Origin: Lunularia cruciata
Lineage: Eukaryota; Streptophyta; Marchantiopsida; Lunulariales; Lunulariaceae
Length of the DNA stretch: 64,000 nt
Assembly: GCA_948567375.1 (NCBI GenBank)
Contig: OX419759.1
Location: 41,455,493 to 41,519,492, forward strand
Direction of reading: 5' to 3'
The position numbers were made by a program, and so were the translations under genes. Below, piece by piece: positions 10,842 to 20,621 of this stretch (position 1 is its first letter; each line of letters starts with the position of its first letter). Under the pieces are notes generated by a model. That model worked only from the letters and a program-made list of their open reading frames with translations. It did no database searches and was not told where the DNA came from.

Positions 10842-11006
10842 AGAATATTCTAGAAGCATCTAAGAAGCTTCTTAGGAAGCTTCCCAACTAGTTAACTTGC
10901 GCCCTAAGCAGGTAGCTTCTAGAAGGAAGCTTCTAGAAGCTTCTAACTAGCTTAGCTTGCACGCCAAGTAGGCGGCTTCTAGAAGGAAGCTTCTTGAGAA
11001 GCTTCC
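10842..11006 (+). promoter_or_regulatory. Heat-shock-element-like arrays in the U3 of element 2
   Basis: Heat shock factors bind inverted nGAAn pentamers. At 10842-10856 three contiguous pentamers alternate (aGAAt aTTCt aGAAg). At 10925-10944 four do (gGAAg cTTCt aGAAg cTTCt). Two-pentamer units lie at 10863-10872, 10985-10994 and 10997-11006. They are 80-240 bp upstream of the TATA box. The same arrays recur in the right LTR (for example 16074-16088 and 16157-16176). Heat response is an inference. The sequences are also palindromic HindIII-type repeats and could have arisen by simple duplication. Confidence 0.55.
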
Positions 11007-11083
11007 TAGTTAACTTGGCTTGCACTCCAAGAAAGCGGCTCAAGGAAGCTTCTTGAGAAGCTTCAAGGGTCTTGTATGCTACC

Positions 11084-11090
11084 TATAAAT
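11084..11090 (+). promoter_or_regulatory. TATA box of the element 2 LTR
   Basis: TATAAAT sits about 110 bp before the LTR end in both LTRs (the right copy is near 16257-16263), where an LTR promoter is expected. The transcription start would lie about 30 bp downstream. Confidence 0.75.
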
Positions 11091-11197
11091 ACCAAGGCCG
11101 AAGCTCATGCTAGGCATTCGGAGTTTTCCCTCATTTCAAGTGTCCCAATGTGAGTTTCCATTCTCCTATTTCTCTCCTCGGTTTCGGTCTTTTACAT

Positions 11198-11215
11198 TGG
11201 TATCAGAGTAGGAAT
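11198..11215 (+). other. Primer-binding site of element 2
   Basis: TGGTATCAGAGTAGGAATGG begins one base after the left LTR. TGGTATCAGAG is the standard complement of the 3' end of initiator tRNA-Met, used by most plant LTR retrotransposons. Confidence 0.85.
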
Positions 11216-11467
11216 GGGATGGAAGGAATTTATGGACCACCAAATCCACTTCCGCCAAACCATTGGGACTTTCATGTCCAGATATTACCAAAGCATCGTT
11301 TCACACAATTCATCACCTCACGCTTTGGGTAGGATTTTTTACATATGATCATCGTGTCAGAGGAACCCTTGATACTTCCAGTTGTAACTTATGGAGAACG
11401 GTGGACGTGTTGTATCTACGTGTTAATCAACTAGATAAATTGCAGGTAGTGGAATAGAGTAGTAGCG

Positions 11468-12400
11468 ATGGCGGCAATACCGGATGTTATCCTTGCAATG
11501 CAACAACAAATCGAGCATCTTACTTGATTGTTGGATGAACGAGACCAGCAACAATGAGAACAGATAGACAGAGCGCCAGTTCGAGATGGAGAAGATCGCA
11601 TTTGATTTCCGAAACCCAAGGTGTTTGAAGGCAAGAATCTTCCAGGCATAGTGGAGAATTTTGTGTTTGACTTTGAACGTTACTTTGAAGCCACCAATCT
11701 TCAAGACGAACGGAAACAAATTCTCTTGGCTTCTAGCCAATTGGATGGAGTGGCAAAACTTTGGTGGCGATTCCGAGTAGAAAGAGCTGAACGACAAATT
11801 GTTACACCAATTTTTACATGGGCAGAATTCAAGGATGCAATACTTGGTCGATTTCAGACTATAAATGCCACCCGAGCTGCACGAGATAAATTGGCGGAGT
11901 TGAGGCAGATTGGCTCAGTGAGAAGCTACATCATACAATTTCAGAATATCATCATGCAAATTCCAGATATCCAAGAAGGTGAAGTTCTGGATCGATTTGT
12001 GTGAGGATTGAAGTCACGAACCAGATTGGAGGTGACCATGCGAGAGCCACAGAATGTAGAACAAGCCATGCAATTGGCTGAGCATTTTGATTCCTTAGTT
12101 GCAACAACTTGGTCTCGACCTCGACCTACACAAAACCCACCAGTACCACGAGTGGAAGAACCGGTACCAATGGAGATTGATGCTATCCAGCGAAGACCAC
12201 TTGGCACAGCAGATAGAGAAAGATTACGACAAAATGGAGGTTGTTTTTATTGTCGCCACTTGGGGCATCGCATTGCTGAATGTCCACTCAAGAATGGACG
12301 ACCTCGACAAGTTGCCCAAGTAGAGGTTGTGGAGCAGATGATCCGGGAAACGAGGAATCCCAGTAGGAGATTTCGAGCCGCCTACTGGGAGCTTGATTAG
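11468..12400 (+). pseudogene. Gag of element 2
   Basis: The frame starts at the ATG at 11468 (MAAIPDVILAMQQQIEHLT). It runs through a capsid-like region typical of Ty3/gypsy Gag (VFDFERYFEATNLQDE, LDGVAKLWWRF, FQTINATRAARDKLAELRQ) to a zinc knuckle CFYCRHLGHRIAEC (CX2CX4HX4C) near 12243-12284, and stops at TAG near 12398. Four in-frame TGA codons (three before 11621, one at 12002-12004) break it. All sit where CGA arginine codons would be expected, as from methylated-CpG decay. Gag packages the RNA into the virus-like particle. Confidence 0.85.
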
Positions 12401-12788
12401 TTCCAATGGGATTGAAGGCTCGACCTATGTAAGTTTGCTTCACTTGCAAGGTATGATATCTAATCGGGGTTGTAGAATTTTGGTTGATTCTGGAAGTTCA
12501 GAGAATTGCATGTCTATGCAAGTAGCAAAGGAATTGGGTATTCCTATCAAGCCAGTGATTGGAAGTAGTTTGATGATGGCGGATGGTAGAAAGGGTTCTG
12601 CATTCCGCACCTTGCATCCCGTTACCTTCAAGATTGGGAAGGAGTATTTGGAGTGTATGAGGTTGGTAGTGGCACCTCTACACTATGATATTATTCTAGG
12701 TCTACCTTGGCTTGAATGTCATAAGGTTCAATTTGATTGGACCCGACACCAAATTCAAGTACAACACCAAGGTAGGAATTTCCGATAA
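12393..12788 (+). pseudogene. Aspartic protease of element 2
   Basis: This frame, +1 relative to gag, carries ILVDSGSSENCM with the D-S-G active site, and YDIILGLPWLECHKVQFDW, the usual second half of a gypsy protease. It overlaps the gag end by a few codons. The frame offset is either a small indel or a frameshift site between gag and pol. The frame ends at TAA near 12786 and then continues in the same frame into the reverse transcriptase. Confidence 0.85.
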
Positions 12789-12821
12789 GGTTGTCTGGCA
12801 CCTCTGAGTAAGACACCTAAA

Positions 12822-13010
12822 AATAGTCAGTCCCAAGATGGGAAGTTTGTCGAGAAGGTAGCCATAGAGTGAATCTGGAAGGGAGATGAGTCCCAAGATG
12901 GGAAGTTTGCCAGGAAGGCAACCATGGAGCAAGCTTGGAAGAGAGATGAGTCCCTAGAAGGGAAGTTTGTGGATGAAGCAGCCATAGAGCAAGCTTTGGA
13001 GGACGATAAG
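12822..13010 (+). repeat. Three 60-bp tandem repeats in the protease-RT linker
   Basis: The phrase gtcccaagatgggaagtttg and its variants recur exactly 60 bp apart (ending near 12840, 12900 and 12960). They encode three 20-residue repeats of the type DESQDGKFARKATMEQAWKR. One unit contains a TGA. Downstream, at about 13190-13212, a 12-bp phrase (agtactccagtg) is also doubled. Confidence 0.8.
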
Positions 13011-15269
13011 TCTGTATTCGCGGTGTGGATCAAGCCGATTGCACAAGAACAATCTGAGGAGGGCCAAGTGCCGCATCAAGCAATGGTTGATCGGATAGTT
13101 CAGGAGTTTGCAGATGTGTTTCCGGATGATCTGCCAAAGGGATTACCCTCCAATCGAGGTATGCCCTTCAAGATCGAGTTATTGCCAGGGAGTACTCCAG
13201 TGAGTACTCCAGTGAGTAGACCAATCTATCGGCTCTCACCAAAGGAGTTGGAGGAGTTGTGAACAACACTTACAGAGTTGTTGGAGAAGGATTTCATACG
13301 ACATAGTACCTCTCCGTGGGGAGCACCGATACTATTTGTTCCAAAGAAGGATGGAGGACTTCATTTCTGTATTGATTACCGTGGGCTCAATAAGCAAACC
13401 GTGAAGAATGCATATCCCTTGCCTCGGATCGATGACCTGCTTGATCAACTAAGTGGAGCACGCTACTTTTCCAAGCTGGATCTTCGTAGCGGCTATTGGA
13501 AAATTCCTATTGAAGGAGAGGACGTGCAAAAGACTGCTTTTTGCACAAGGTATGGACATTTTGAGTGGAGAGTTCTACCTTTCGGACTCACTAATGCTCC
13601 AGCAGTCTTCATGGATCAGATGCATCGAGTGTTGGAGGGACTATTGGATCGGTCCGTGGTGGTGTTCTTAGATGATATCTTAATCTATAGCAGGACAGAG
13701 GCAGAACATGTGAATCATGTGCGAGAAGTCCTAAGACGACTACGACAGTGGAAATTTTACTGCAAGAAGTCAAAGTGTGCTTTTTGGCAGAAGGAGGTTA
13801 CCTTCTTGGGTCATAAGATCTCATCAGAGGGGATCAAGATGGAAGAAGAGAAGATCAAGGCCATTACTGATTGGCCTACCCCGAAGGATGCTACAGAAGT
13901 ACGAGCATTCAATGGACTGGCCAGTTTTTACCGACGGTTCATCCACTATTATGCTCACGTGGCTGCACCATTGACTGACCTCTTGGGAAAGAACTCGAGC
14001 TTCCAGTGGACCACCAAGCATGAAGAAGCATTCCAGAAATTAAAGCATATGTTGTCTTCAAGACCTATTCTTCAACCATATGATCCTCAACTACCTTGTG
14101 TGGTTGATTTTGATGCTTCTAACTTTGCAATTGGAGCTGTGTTGCAACAAGAATTTCCAGATGGACTACATCCGATTGCCTTTGTGTCTCGCCGACTAAA
14201 TACAGCGGAAAGAAATTACTCTACTCGAGATCGGGAACAACTTGCAATGGTATATGCCACCAAGGTATGGAGGCATTATCTCTTGGGGAAACAAGTGATC
14301 ATGCAAACTGATCACAAGCCATTGTTGCAGACCTTACACTTGGAGCACATGAAGAGCCGGCATCATCGATGGGAAGAGCAACTCCAATTGTTTGACATCA
14401 AACTTGAGTACAAACCAGGTTGGTTCCATGTCATTCCCGATGCTCTATCACGACGACCTGATTTGAAGGATCTTCCTTTCATCACGGCGGCAATTACAAC
14501 GGTGTCCATTGACCCTAAGGTCCACAATGAGTTTCAATCAGCTCTACAAAAAGATCCCTTCTTCCAAATGGTACACGGGCGTCTAACAGCATGCGACAAG
14601 GAGTACAACACCTTCTCCTTCAAGGAAGGCCTTTTATTCCATGCAGACCAGATCTATGTTCCAGCCAAAGGTGATCTTCGACTTGTGCGCCTTCAAGAAG
14701 CCCATGATTTACCAATAGCTGGTCACATGGGAGTGGACAAGACCTTAGGCACCCTCCAACGCCAATGGTGGTGGCCCAACATGACACAAGATGTTCGAGA
14801 CTTTGTTCGATCATGTGAGAGTTGCCAACGGAACAAGGCCAGCAACCAGAAGCCGAGTGGACTCCTTCAACCACTCGCCATTCCATCCGCTCGTTGGGAG
14901 CATGTGAGCTTGGATCTCATCACATCCTTGCCAAAGACAAAACAAGGACACACCGCCATCGTGGTGTTTGTGGATAAGCTTAGTAAGCAAATCCACTTGG
15001 CACCAACCTGGGATACCGTGGATGCTCCAACCTTAGTGCAAATTTACTTCGACAATGTCTTCAAGCATCATGGGATGCCACGTGTACTCATCTCCGACCG
15101 TGATCCTCGATTTACCGGGAAGTTTTGGCAAGCACTCTTCCAGATACTCGGCACCAAGCTTGCTTTGTCCACGGCCTATCACCCTCAAACTGATGGACAA
15201 ACCGAACGCGCCAATCGTACATTGGAGGATATGTTGCGGGCCTTTGTCAATGTCCACCATACCAACTAG
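12924..15269 (+). pseudogene. Reverse transcriptase, RNase H and integrase of element 2
   Basis: Open from 12924 to 13259, then (after a TGA) from 13263 to 15266. Reverse transcriptase: [48 protein letters not shown], and the active site [11 protein letters not shown]. RNase [20 protein letters not shown] to [12 protein letters not shown]. Integrase: zinc domain [10 protein letters not shown] to CESCQRNK, then core residues in [21 protein letters not shown] and [15 protein letters not shown]. All three integrase acidic residues and the FLDD site are intact. The TAG at 15267-15269 stands where a Trp codon is usual. Ty3/gypsy chromovirus type. Confidence 0.93.
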
Positions 15270-16070
15270 GATGAATGTCTCGCAGCTGCAGAATTTGCCT
15301 ACAACAATTCCAAACAGGCAAGCACTGGATTTTCTCCCTTCTTTCTCAATTTTGGCCAAGATCAGCTTGTTCCAGATTCTCTTCTTGCTCCCCCTCCCTC
15401 TCAAGTTCCTCATACTTCTACATTCTTGACCACTATATCCCAATCTCTCCAACAAGCCAAATCTCACCTCCTTGTTGCTCAGAATCGCCAAAAACAATAT
15501 GCAGACCATCATCGTCGTGATCTCACCTTTGAAGTTGGTGATAAAGTCATGCTATCCTCTAGTAACCTCCCTCTCCCACTTGATACCCAAGTTCGTAAAC
15601 TTGCTCCTAATTGGATAGGACCCTTTGATATCACCCACATTATCTCTCTTGTTGCTTATCGTCTTGCCTTACCTTGTCACATGCGTATCCATCCTATCTT
15701 TCATATTTCCAAGTTGAAACCCTTTGTTCCTAACCCTTCTTCATTTTCCTCTCAAGTCCAACCTCCCCCTCTTCCTGTCCCTATCAATGATCATGAGGAG
15801 TATGAAGTTGATCGTATCCTTGCGCGTCGCCATATTCAACGAGGCCGTCACCAACATACGGAGTACAAGGTCCTTTGGAAAGGGTATCCCCTTCATGATG
15901 CTACATGGGAACCTCTTTCTCACCTCCAGAATGCACAGATGGCCATCAAGGAATTCGAAGCTTCATTGGCGACGAGGACGTCACCAACTAGCGGCGGGGG
16001 AATATGTAATAATATGGAGTTTAGTGACGAAGTTAGTCGGGCTTACGAAGTAGAGAATAAGCCAAAATAG
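15270..16070 (+). pseudogene. Integrase C-terminus and chromodomain of element 2
   Basis: The same frame continues after the TAG: AAEFAYNNSKQASTGFSPFF, then the GPY/F-like part (KLAPNWIGPFDI, FHISKLKPF), then a chromodomain at about 15795-15965 (EEYEVDRILARR, YKVLWKGYPLHDATWEP). The aromatic cage positions Y, W and Y are all present, so it looks able to bind methylated histone H3. Chromodomains steer chromovirus insertion to heterochromatin. The frame is not closed before the LTR: it passes the polypurine tract and ends at TAG 16068-16070, 66 bp inside the 3' LTR. Confidence 0.9.
15992..16004 (+). other. Polypurine tract of element 2
   Basis: The purine-rich gcggcgggggaata lies directly before the right LTR. 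It is the expected primer site for plus-strand DNA synthesis. Confidence 0.8.
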
Positions 16071-16369
16071 CCTAGAATATTCTAGAAGCATCTAAGAAGC
16101 TTCTTAGGAAGCTTCCCAACTAGTTAACTTGCGCCCTAAGCAGGTAGCTTCTAGAAGGAAGCTTCTAGAAGCTTCTAACTAGCTTAGCTTGCACGCCAAG
16201 TAGGCGGCTTCTAGAAGGAAGCTTCTTGAGAAGCTTCAAGGGTCTTGTATGCTACCTATAAATACCAAGGCCGAAGCTCATGCTAGGCATTCGGAGTTTT
16301 CCCTCATTTCAAGTGTCCCAATGTGAGTTTCTATTCTCCTATTTCTCTCCTCGGTTTTGGTCTTTTACA
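16005..16369 (+). repeat. Right (3') LTR of element 2
   Basis: 365 bp, from TGTAATAATATGG to TCTTTTACA. It is identical to the left LTR except for three C/T transitions and the lack of a 59-bp unit that lies between two copies of gagaagcttc. It is followed by the target duplication gctcc at 16370-16374. Confidence 0.95.
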
Positions 16370-16374
16370 GCTCC

Positions 16375-17687
16375 TCTACTATCTGCCATAGCAGCCCTAC
16401 CACTCCGTAACTCTGGGTGTAAGTCAAAACATTAGTCGTTAGTGTGACCAAATCTGTGGCAATGCTCACATTGCCTCTGTGTTGGTTGTGATGCACTAGA
16501 GGTATTAGGTCCGCTGCCTTGAGTACACTCTCTCCTATGGTGAGGTCCACCACAAGTCCAACAAGCAATACCACTACTCACTAGTTGCTGCTGATCCAAA
16601 AATGAAGGTAAAGGTCTAACTACAATAGGCCTTCCACTCGCTCCATAGGACCTAGGCTGTCCACCTTATCCTCAAAAACCAAATGGTCGTGGTGCACTTT
16701 GTTGCACTTTAGAAGAAGTAATAGTTGTGGATGAGGTCTCCCTACCAAATCCAAATGTTGCCACCCTCTCCTCCACAATGTTGAGCTCAATATGCTCAGC
16801 CAAACCAAAGACCACTGCCAAAGTAGATGAAGTAGCCTATAACAACGTAGTATCACAAACTCTATGTTGCAACTCCCTGCCCAGTATCCCATACCAAAAT
16901 TGTACTACTTGGGCCTCAATAACTCCCTAAGTGAAATTGATCAGCTGCCTCATGCAAGTGTATGCCTCACATAGGCTCTTTCTAGCCTTTTGCTAGAACT
17001 TTACGAGCTCCTCAGCTTGTCAATCCATACTCCCTGGTAGTTCTATCTCAAACACAAGAAGAATTCCACCATGGGATTAAACCCCAATACCACACCACCT
17101 CCTACAGAAGTACATCCACTCGTAGTAGCACTATCTTTAGCTAGTGCACCTCCACTAGCTCCACCAACACTACTCGAGCTAGAACTCATAGGTACAGCCA
17201 ATCTACTCCTAGCAACCAAACCTAAAGTGATAAAGACATAGTTTGGAGACCAATATTATCTCCATACTCAATTCTCCAAATGAGCTCTCTTGAACTCATG
17301 GTAGTCATCCATTGGCAGACCCTCCAAATGATGAAACAACCTCTTCCATGCCATAAAGGGTGTAAACAATTTCGAGTTTTGCATGTGCTATAGATCACAC
17401 CAACTATCAAACTCTTGGATGAAGTCATCCAACTCAATGGTACCCACTATACCATAGTAATGCCTAGGGCCTTTGGAGGCTCCATAAATTTTGTCTATGT
17501 CCCACAACAACGGTGCAGACACACCAAGTGAACTCTCAACTGAATCAACTCTTGTGTTGAACTCCAACTTAGAGTCAATCTCCTCCCTCATTGTGACCTG
17601 AGATACAGGCTGATATTGAGCACCACTCCAAGTAAACCCACTACGTACTATAGAGCTAACTCCTCTGGAATCCCTAAAGAACTCCAT
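16375..17687 (-). pseudogene. Gag of element 1, part upstream of the nested insertion
   Basis: The minus strand starts with an ATG at 17687-17685 (MEFFRDSRGVSSIVRSGFTW) and is open to 17388, reading IELDDFIQEFDSWCDL. It continues with decayed capsid-like text (LFHHLEGLPMDDYHEFKRAH; LCEAYTCMRQLI). Two zinc knuckles close it: CWTCGGPHHRREC (16563-16525, CX2CX3HX4C) and CEHCHRFGHTND followed by a stop and C (16470-16429, CX2CX4HX4C). Gag binds the RNA genome. Several stops and at least one indel are present. Element 2 is inserted just downstream of the second knuckle. Confidence 0.75.
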
Positions 17688-17694
17688 CGTGACA

Positions 17695-17850
17695 AAGTAA
17701 CCGCAACTGCAACTGCAAACTAGAACCACCAAATGCAACCGCAAACCACAACCGCAAGTACTCCACCAAGTGCCAACACCACCAAGTGTCAACACCAACC
17801 AAGCACCACCAAGTGCCAATACTCACAGAACACCACCCACTAATGTAACT
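17695..17850 (-). repeat. Low-complexity CACCAAGTGCCAA / AACCGCAA repeats before gag
   Basis: Short tandem phrases (ccaccaagtgccaacaccac, accgcaactgcaactgcaaa) fill the leader just before the gag start of element 1. Simple expansion in the leader is likely. No open frame is supported. Confidence 0.6.
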
Positions 17851-18121
17851 CTAACAAAGATAACTACACTAGGGAAGAGGGCAACCTATAACCTACCATC
17901 ACAACACTCATTCTCACAATCTATGAGTCATCACTTCCTGCCTCACTGGAGAGAAACAAAGATAGTATGACTGGTCATCACTCCAGCTTCACTACCGAGA
18001 GCACACCAGAGCACCAACGCTCAAAAGTCAAGGCACCTCACACAAACATGGTGCACAAATAGGAGGCAAAGAATGGAAGGAGGTCCAATCACAAGAAATC
18101 TAAACAAAACACACGGGACCG

Positions 18122-18144
18122 ACTCTACCACCATTTGTCATTTG
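18122..18144 (-). other. Possible primer-binding site of element 1
   Basis: On the minus strand TGGTGGTAGAGTCGGTCCC follows ATGACAAA. It resembles the TGGTNNNAGAG form of plant primer-binding sites but is not a clean match. If right, the 5' LTR would be about 18145-19035. Confidence 0.3.
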
Positions 18145-19035
18145 ACATAAGAGAAGTTTATATCTTAGTCCTAAGCTACCATGATCACCAAGAATGAGAT
18201 CAAACTGCCTCTCCTAGCCAAAGCTACAAGTGTATAAATAACAGTGGCACAATCAATAAGACAACAAGTGACGGTGAACCAGTTGACTAGGGCACCAATC
18301 TAGGAACAAGAGATCTAGGGGTCAAACATTGTTACGCACAATCTAGTAGTATGGGCAGATTTTTCCAACCAATGACCAAGATCTACTCTAACTAACTAGC
18401 CTCACATCAGCAAGCTAGCTTACTGGGCCTTTGTAGCCTCTCATGGCCCACAGCCCTATGCCTCTAAATGCCAAATGAGGCCTTTCTTCTTGCCACTTTG
18501 AACCTCCTCCAAACTTGCAAAACTCCTCCAAACTTGCAAAACTCCTCCAAACTTGCAAAACTCCTCCAAATCTGGCCAACCAACAAAACTCCTCCAAATC
18601 TGGCCAAAATCTGACATAAACCCTAAATTTGGCTGACCACCAAATCCTCCACTAACTCTTCACTCAAGCCAAATTGAAAACACAAGTTTCTCCAAATCAC
18701 AAATTCACAAGAATAGCTTCCCAACTCCACCTTCAATTTTATTTTTTGAGCCCAACTCACAACAAATTAGTCTTGCTTTTACCTCTTGAGCTCAAAATCA
18801 CAACCACTGCTCAAAAATTGCTTCTTCTTTGCTCAAAAATTGGCTAGCACTTCAGCACACCATCCGCCTTACTGCCAAATCTCCATCAAGCAATGAGCTT
18901 TTACACACCAAGGAAAAACTGAACTTCAATTGAGCTACCAACGGTCCACCGAGCTTGGAGATATCACAAACACTCAAAGTTCCTGCAACTCCAGTGTTTG
19001 AGCAATCTAGATGCGACACTACAAATAGCGTGACA
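18145..19035 (-). repeat. Probable 5' LTR of element 1
   Basis: The outer end (18983-19035) matches the inner end of the 3' LTR candidate over about 50 bp, then similarity is lost. The region contains a tandem of ctcctccaaacttgcaaaa (19-bp period, about five copies at 18505-18605). The different lengths and lack of alignment beyond 50 bp mean that the LTRs have diverged, been rearranged or belong to different family members. Confidence 0.4.
18505..18605. repeat. 19-bp minisatellite
   Basis: ctcctccaaacttgcaaaa is repeated about five times with small changes (the later copies read ctcctccaaatctggccaa). Confidence 0.85.
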
Positions 19036-19490
19036 TAGTGAACTCAATAAATGAAAAGCACATACAAAATTTTGGATACCCACAAACATGGAAAAAAGGC
19101 TTTTGAAGATTCACCTAAAATTGACTTACTTGGGGCAAAAAAGTTAGACTTATTGGTACAACTGTAATCTTAAAATTACAATTGTAATCTAAACACAAAT
19201 AGGTAGAATTTCAACATCATTTTTGCAAGGCTCACAGCCGCACAAGCTCCCTTTACATGACAAAATTCATCAATTAGACTATATTATTGATAGTGACAAC
19301 AAGTACAAAATTCATAGGGCAATGCATAACTTCAAGAGGTTAGATTACTACAACTCTATCATGCTAACACACTATAGTATTTTTGCAAAATCTCATGATG
19401 GCTTACCCTAGTCAATGAACTCCACAAATGCAAAGCCCAAGGTGGAATTTAGATACCCACAAACATACCATAAAAAGACTTCCAAGGATT
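19036..19490. repeat. Tandem repeat array, right part
   Basis: It resumes the same unit that stopped at 3968 (gtgaactcaataaatgaaaa, aagattcacctaaaattgac). A further anchor (aaaattcatagggcaatgca) lies near 19307, and the array ends after ccaaggattca near 19490. The first four bases, tagt, repeat 3965-3968 and form the target duplication of element 1. Confidence 0.8.
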
Positions 19491-20621
19491 CATGGTTAAC
19501 ACAAACTTCACCATGCAACAGGCATTTAAGTCAAGATTTGTTACGCTTGAGGCTTTAGGGTCAAAGGAATTCAAGATTAGAGAATTTAGGGAAAGACATG
19601 CACCATGCTTGTGTGGGAGATGGACCGGACAAACAAATGGACATACACCATTCTATTATTAGAAGGATAGATAGGATCATTGCAGCATATATAGAGGTGA
19701 ATATCTCCTTTGAAGAGCTTATGAATTCATACATCGGCATAAACTCCCATGTTTACAAAAACGTTTGGCATAGTCTTGACTTTTGACAAGAAGCAACGGC
19801 ATCTCTCGATGCAAGAGATTAGAGATCGCATCATCTCCAAAAGATGTCTACAAGGCAACTACATAATAACAAGAAGGATGACAAGACCTCATCAAGCCGC
19901 AAAAAAATAAGACATACAAGTTAAAACCGGGCTAAGTACAGATAGTAACAGTATGAGAAATCTACCTTACTATTACACTTAAGAGATGTGTCCCATAAGA
20001 CAAACTCTATGAGTATCTCAATTAGACAACCAGCGTCTACTCCTGGTCGGAGAGGTCTAATGGCATCTAAAGTTGAGTGGTATTGGTTAGATTATAAGGG
20101 TGATCACATGGAAAGAGAACAAAATCAACCTAAACCTTTGATCAATTTCCCAACAAGCGTCAGAGTGTCAACTTTGGTAAAACCTACATTGCGTGACTAT
20201 TTGTCAAAGATCTCCGAGTAGATAATATACATGGACCAGATGCAAGCGGCATCAAATTTCCACAGCATAGGTCATTTGGGTTCTCCAATTTCTGCATGCT
20301 TTAAAGAAGGTCCGGCTGGTGACAGGTCTAGATGTCATAAACTTGACAATCTTATAGATTCAGTGTAAATTGCTCTAGATATCAATAAGATGTCATCCAC
20401 AACCGGTGACCTTATACAATATGCATATGGTCAAAGATGGTAGTGTCATTGGAGTTAAAAACATCTATGTAATCTTTCATGGTGTTGGGACCAAACAAAC
20501 ATTTAGGATAGTCACGTACCACATTATAATGGATTACTATACTGTTGATCGAGCTTCAACTCCATAATTAACTAAGGTTAAGTATTAAAGACAAAGTCTT
20601 AAAGTTCTTCTGAGAACAGCA
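19491..20621. other. Intergenic, no gene recognised
   Basis: The plus-strand open frames here (19598-19786 and 19988-20221) give short polar peptides with no motif I recognise, separated by stops. A decayed transposon fragment is possible but not supported. Confidence 0.4.

Larger units (their letters stand above)
10773..11196 (+). repeat. Left (5') LTR of element 2
   Basis: 424 bp from TGTAATAATATGGAG to GGTCTTTTACA. It contains dense GAAGCTTC palindromes and heat-shock-element-like arrays at 10842-10856 and 10925-10944, and a TATA box (TATAAAT) at 11084-11090. It is 59 bp longer than the right LTR because of one extra repeat unit ending in gagaagcttc. Confidence 0.95.
10773..16369 (+). mobile_element. 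Element 2: young full-length chromodomain Ty3/gypsy retrotransposon nested in element 1
   Basis: It has LTRs at 10773-11196 and 16005-16369 starting TG and ending CA, a primer-binding site after the left LTR, a polypurine tract before the right LTR, gag, protease, reverse transcriptase, RNase H, integrase and a C-terminal chromodomain, and a perfect 5-bp target duplication. The LTRs differ by three C/T transitions over 365 aligned bases plus one 59-bp indel, so the insertion is recent next to its surroundings. The internal coding region nevertheless carries about eight nonsense codons. It sits inside element 1, between the zinc knuckles and the protease, in opposite orientation. Confidence 0.95.
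3969..19035 (-). mobile_element. Element 1: decayed Ty3/gypsy-type retroelement with methyltransferase and PHD finger, split by a nested element
   Basis: On the minus strand the order is gag with two zinc knuckles (from 17687), protease, cytosine-5 methyltransferase-like domain, reverse transcriptase, RNase H, integrase and PHD finger (to 4813). In plus-strand orientation the outer ends read TG (3969) and CA (19035). The flanking tandem array is interrupted mid-unit with a 4-bp duplication, tagt, at 3965-3968 and 19036-19039. Removing the nested element 2 leaves about 9.5 kb. Many TGA and TAG codons and at least two frame changes show that it is dead. The RT-RNase H-integrase order places it in Ty3/gypsy. 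The two ends share only about 50 bp clearly, so the LTR pair is not well resolved. Confidence 0.8.

Noticed and set aside
2799-19490. CRISPR-like regular repeats
   Set aside because: The units are 325-370 bp, diverged and contiguous, without short spacers. This is a plant tandem array.
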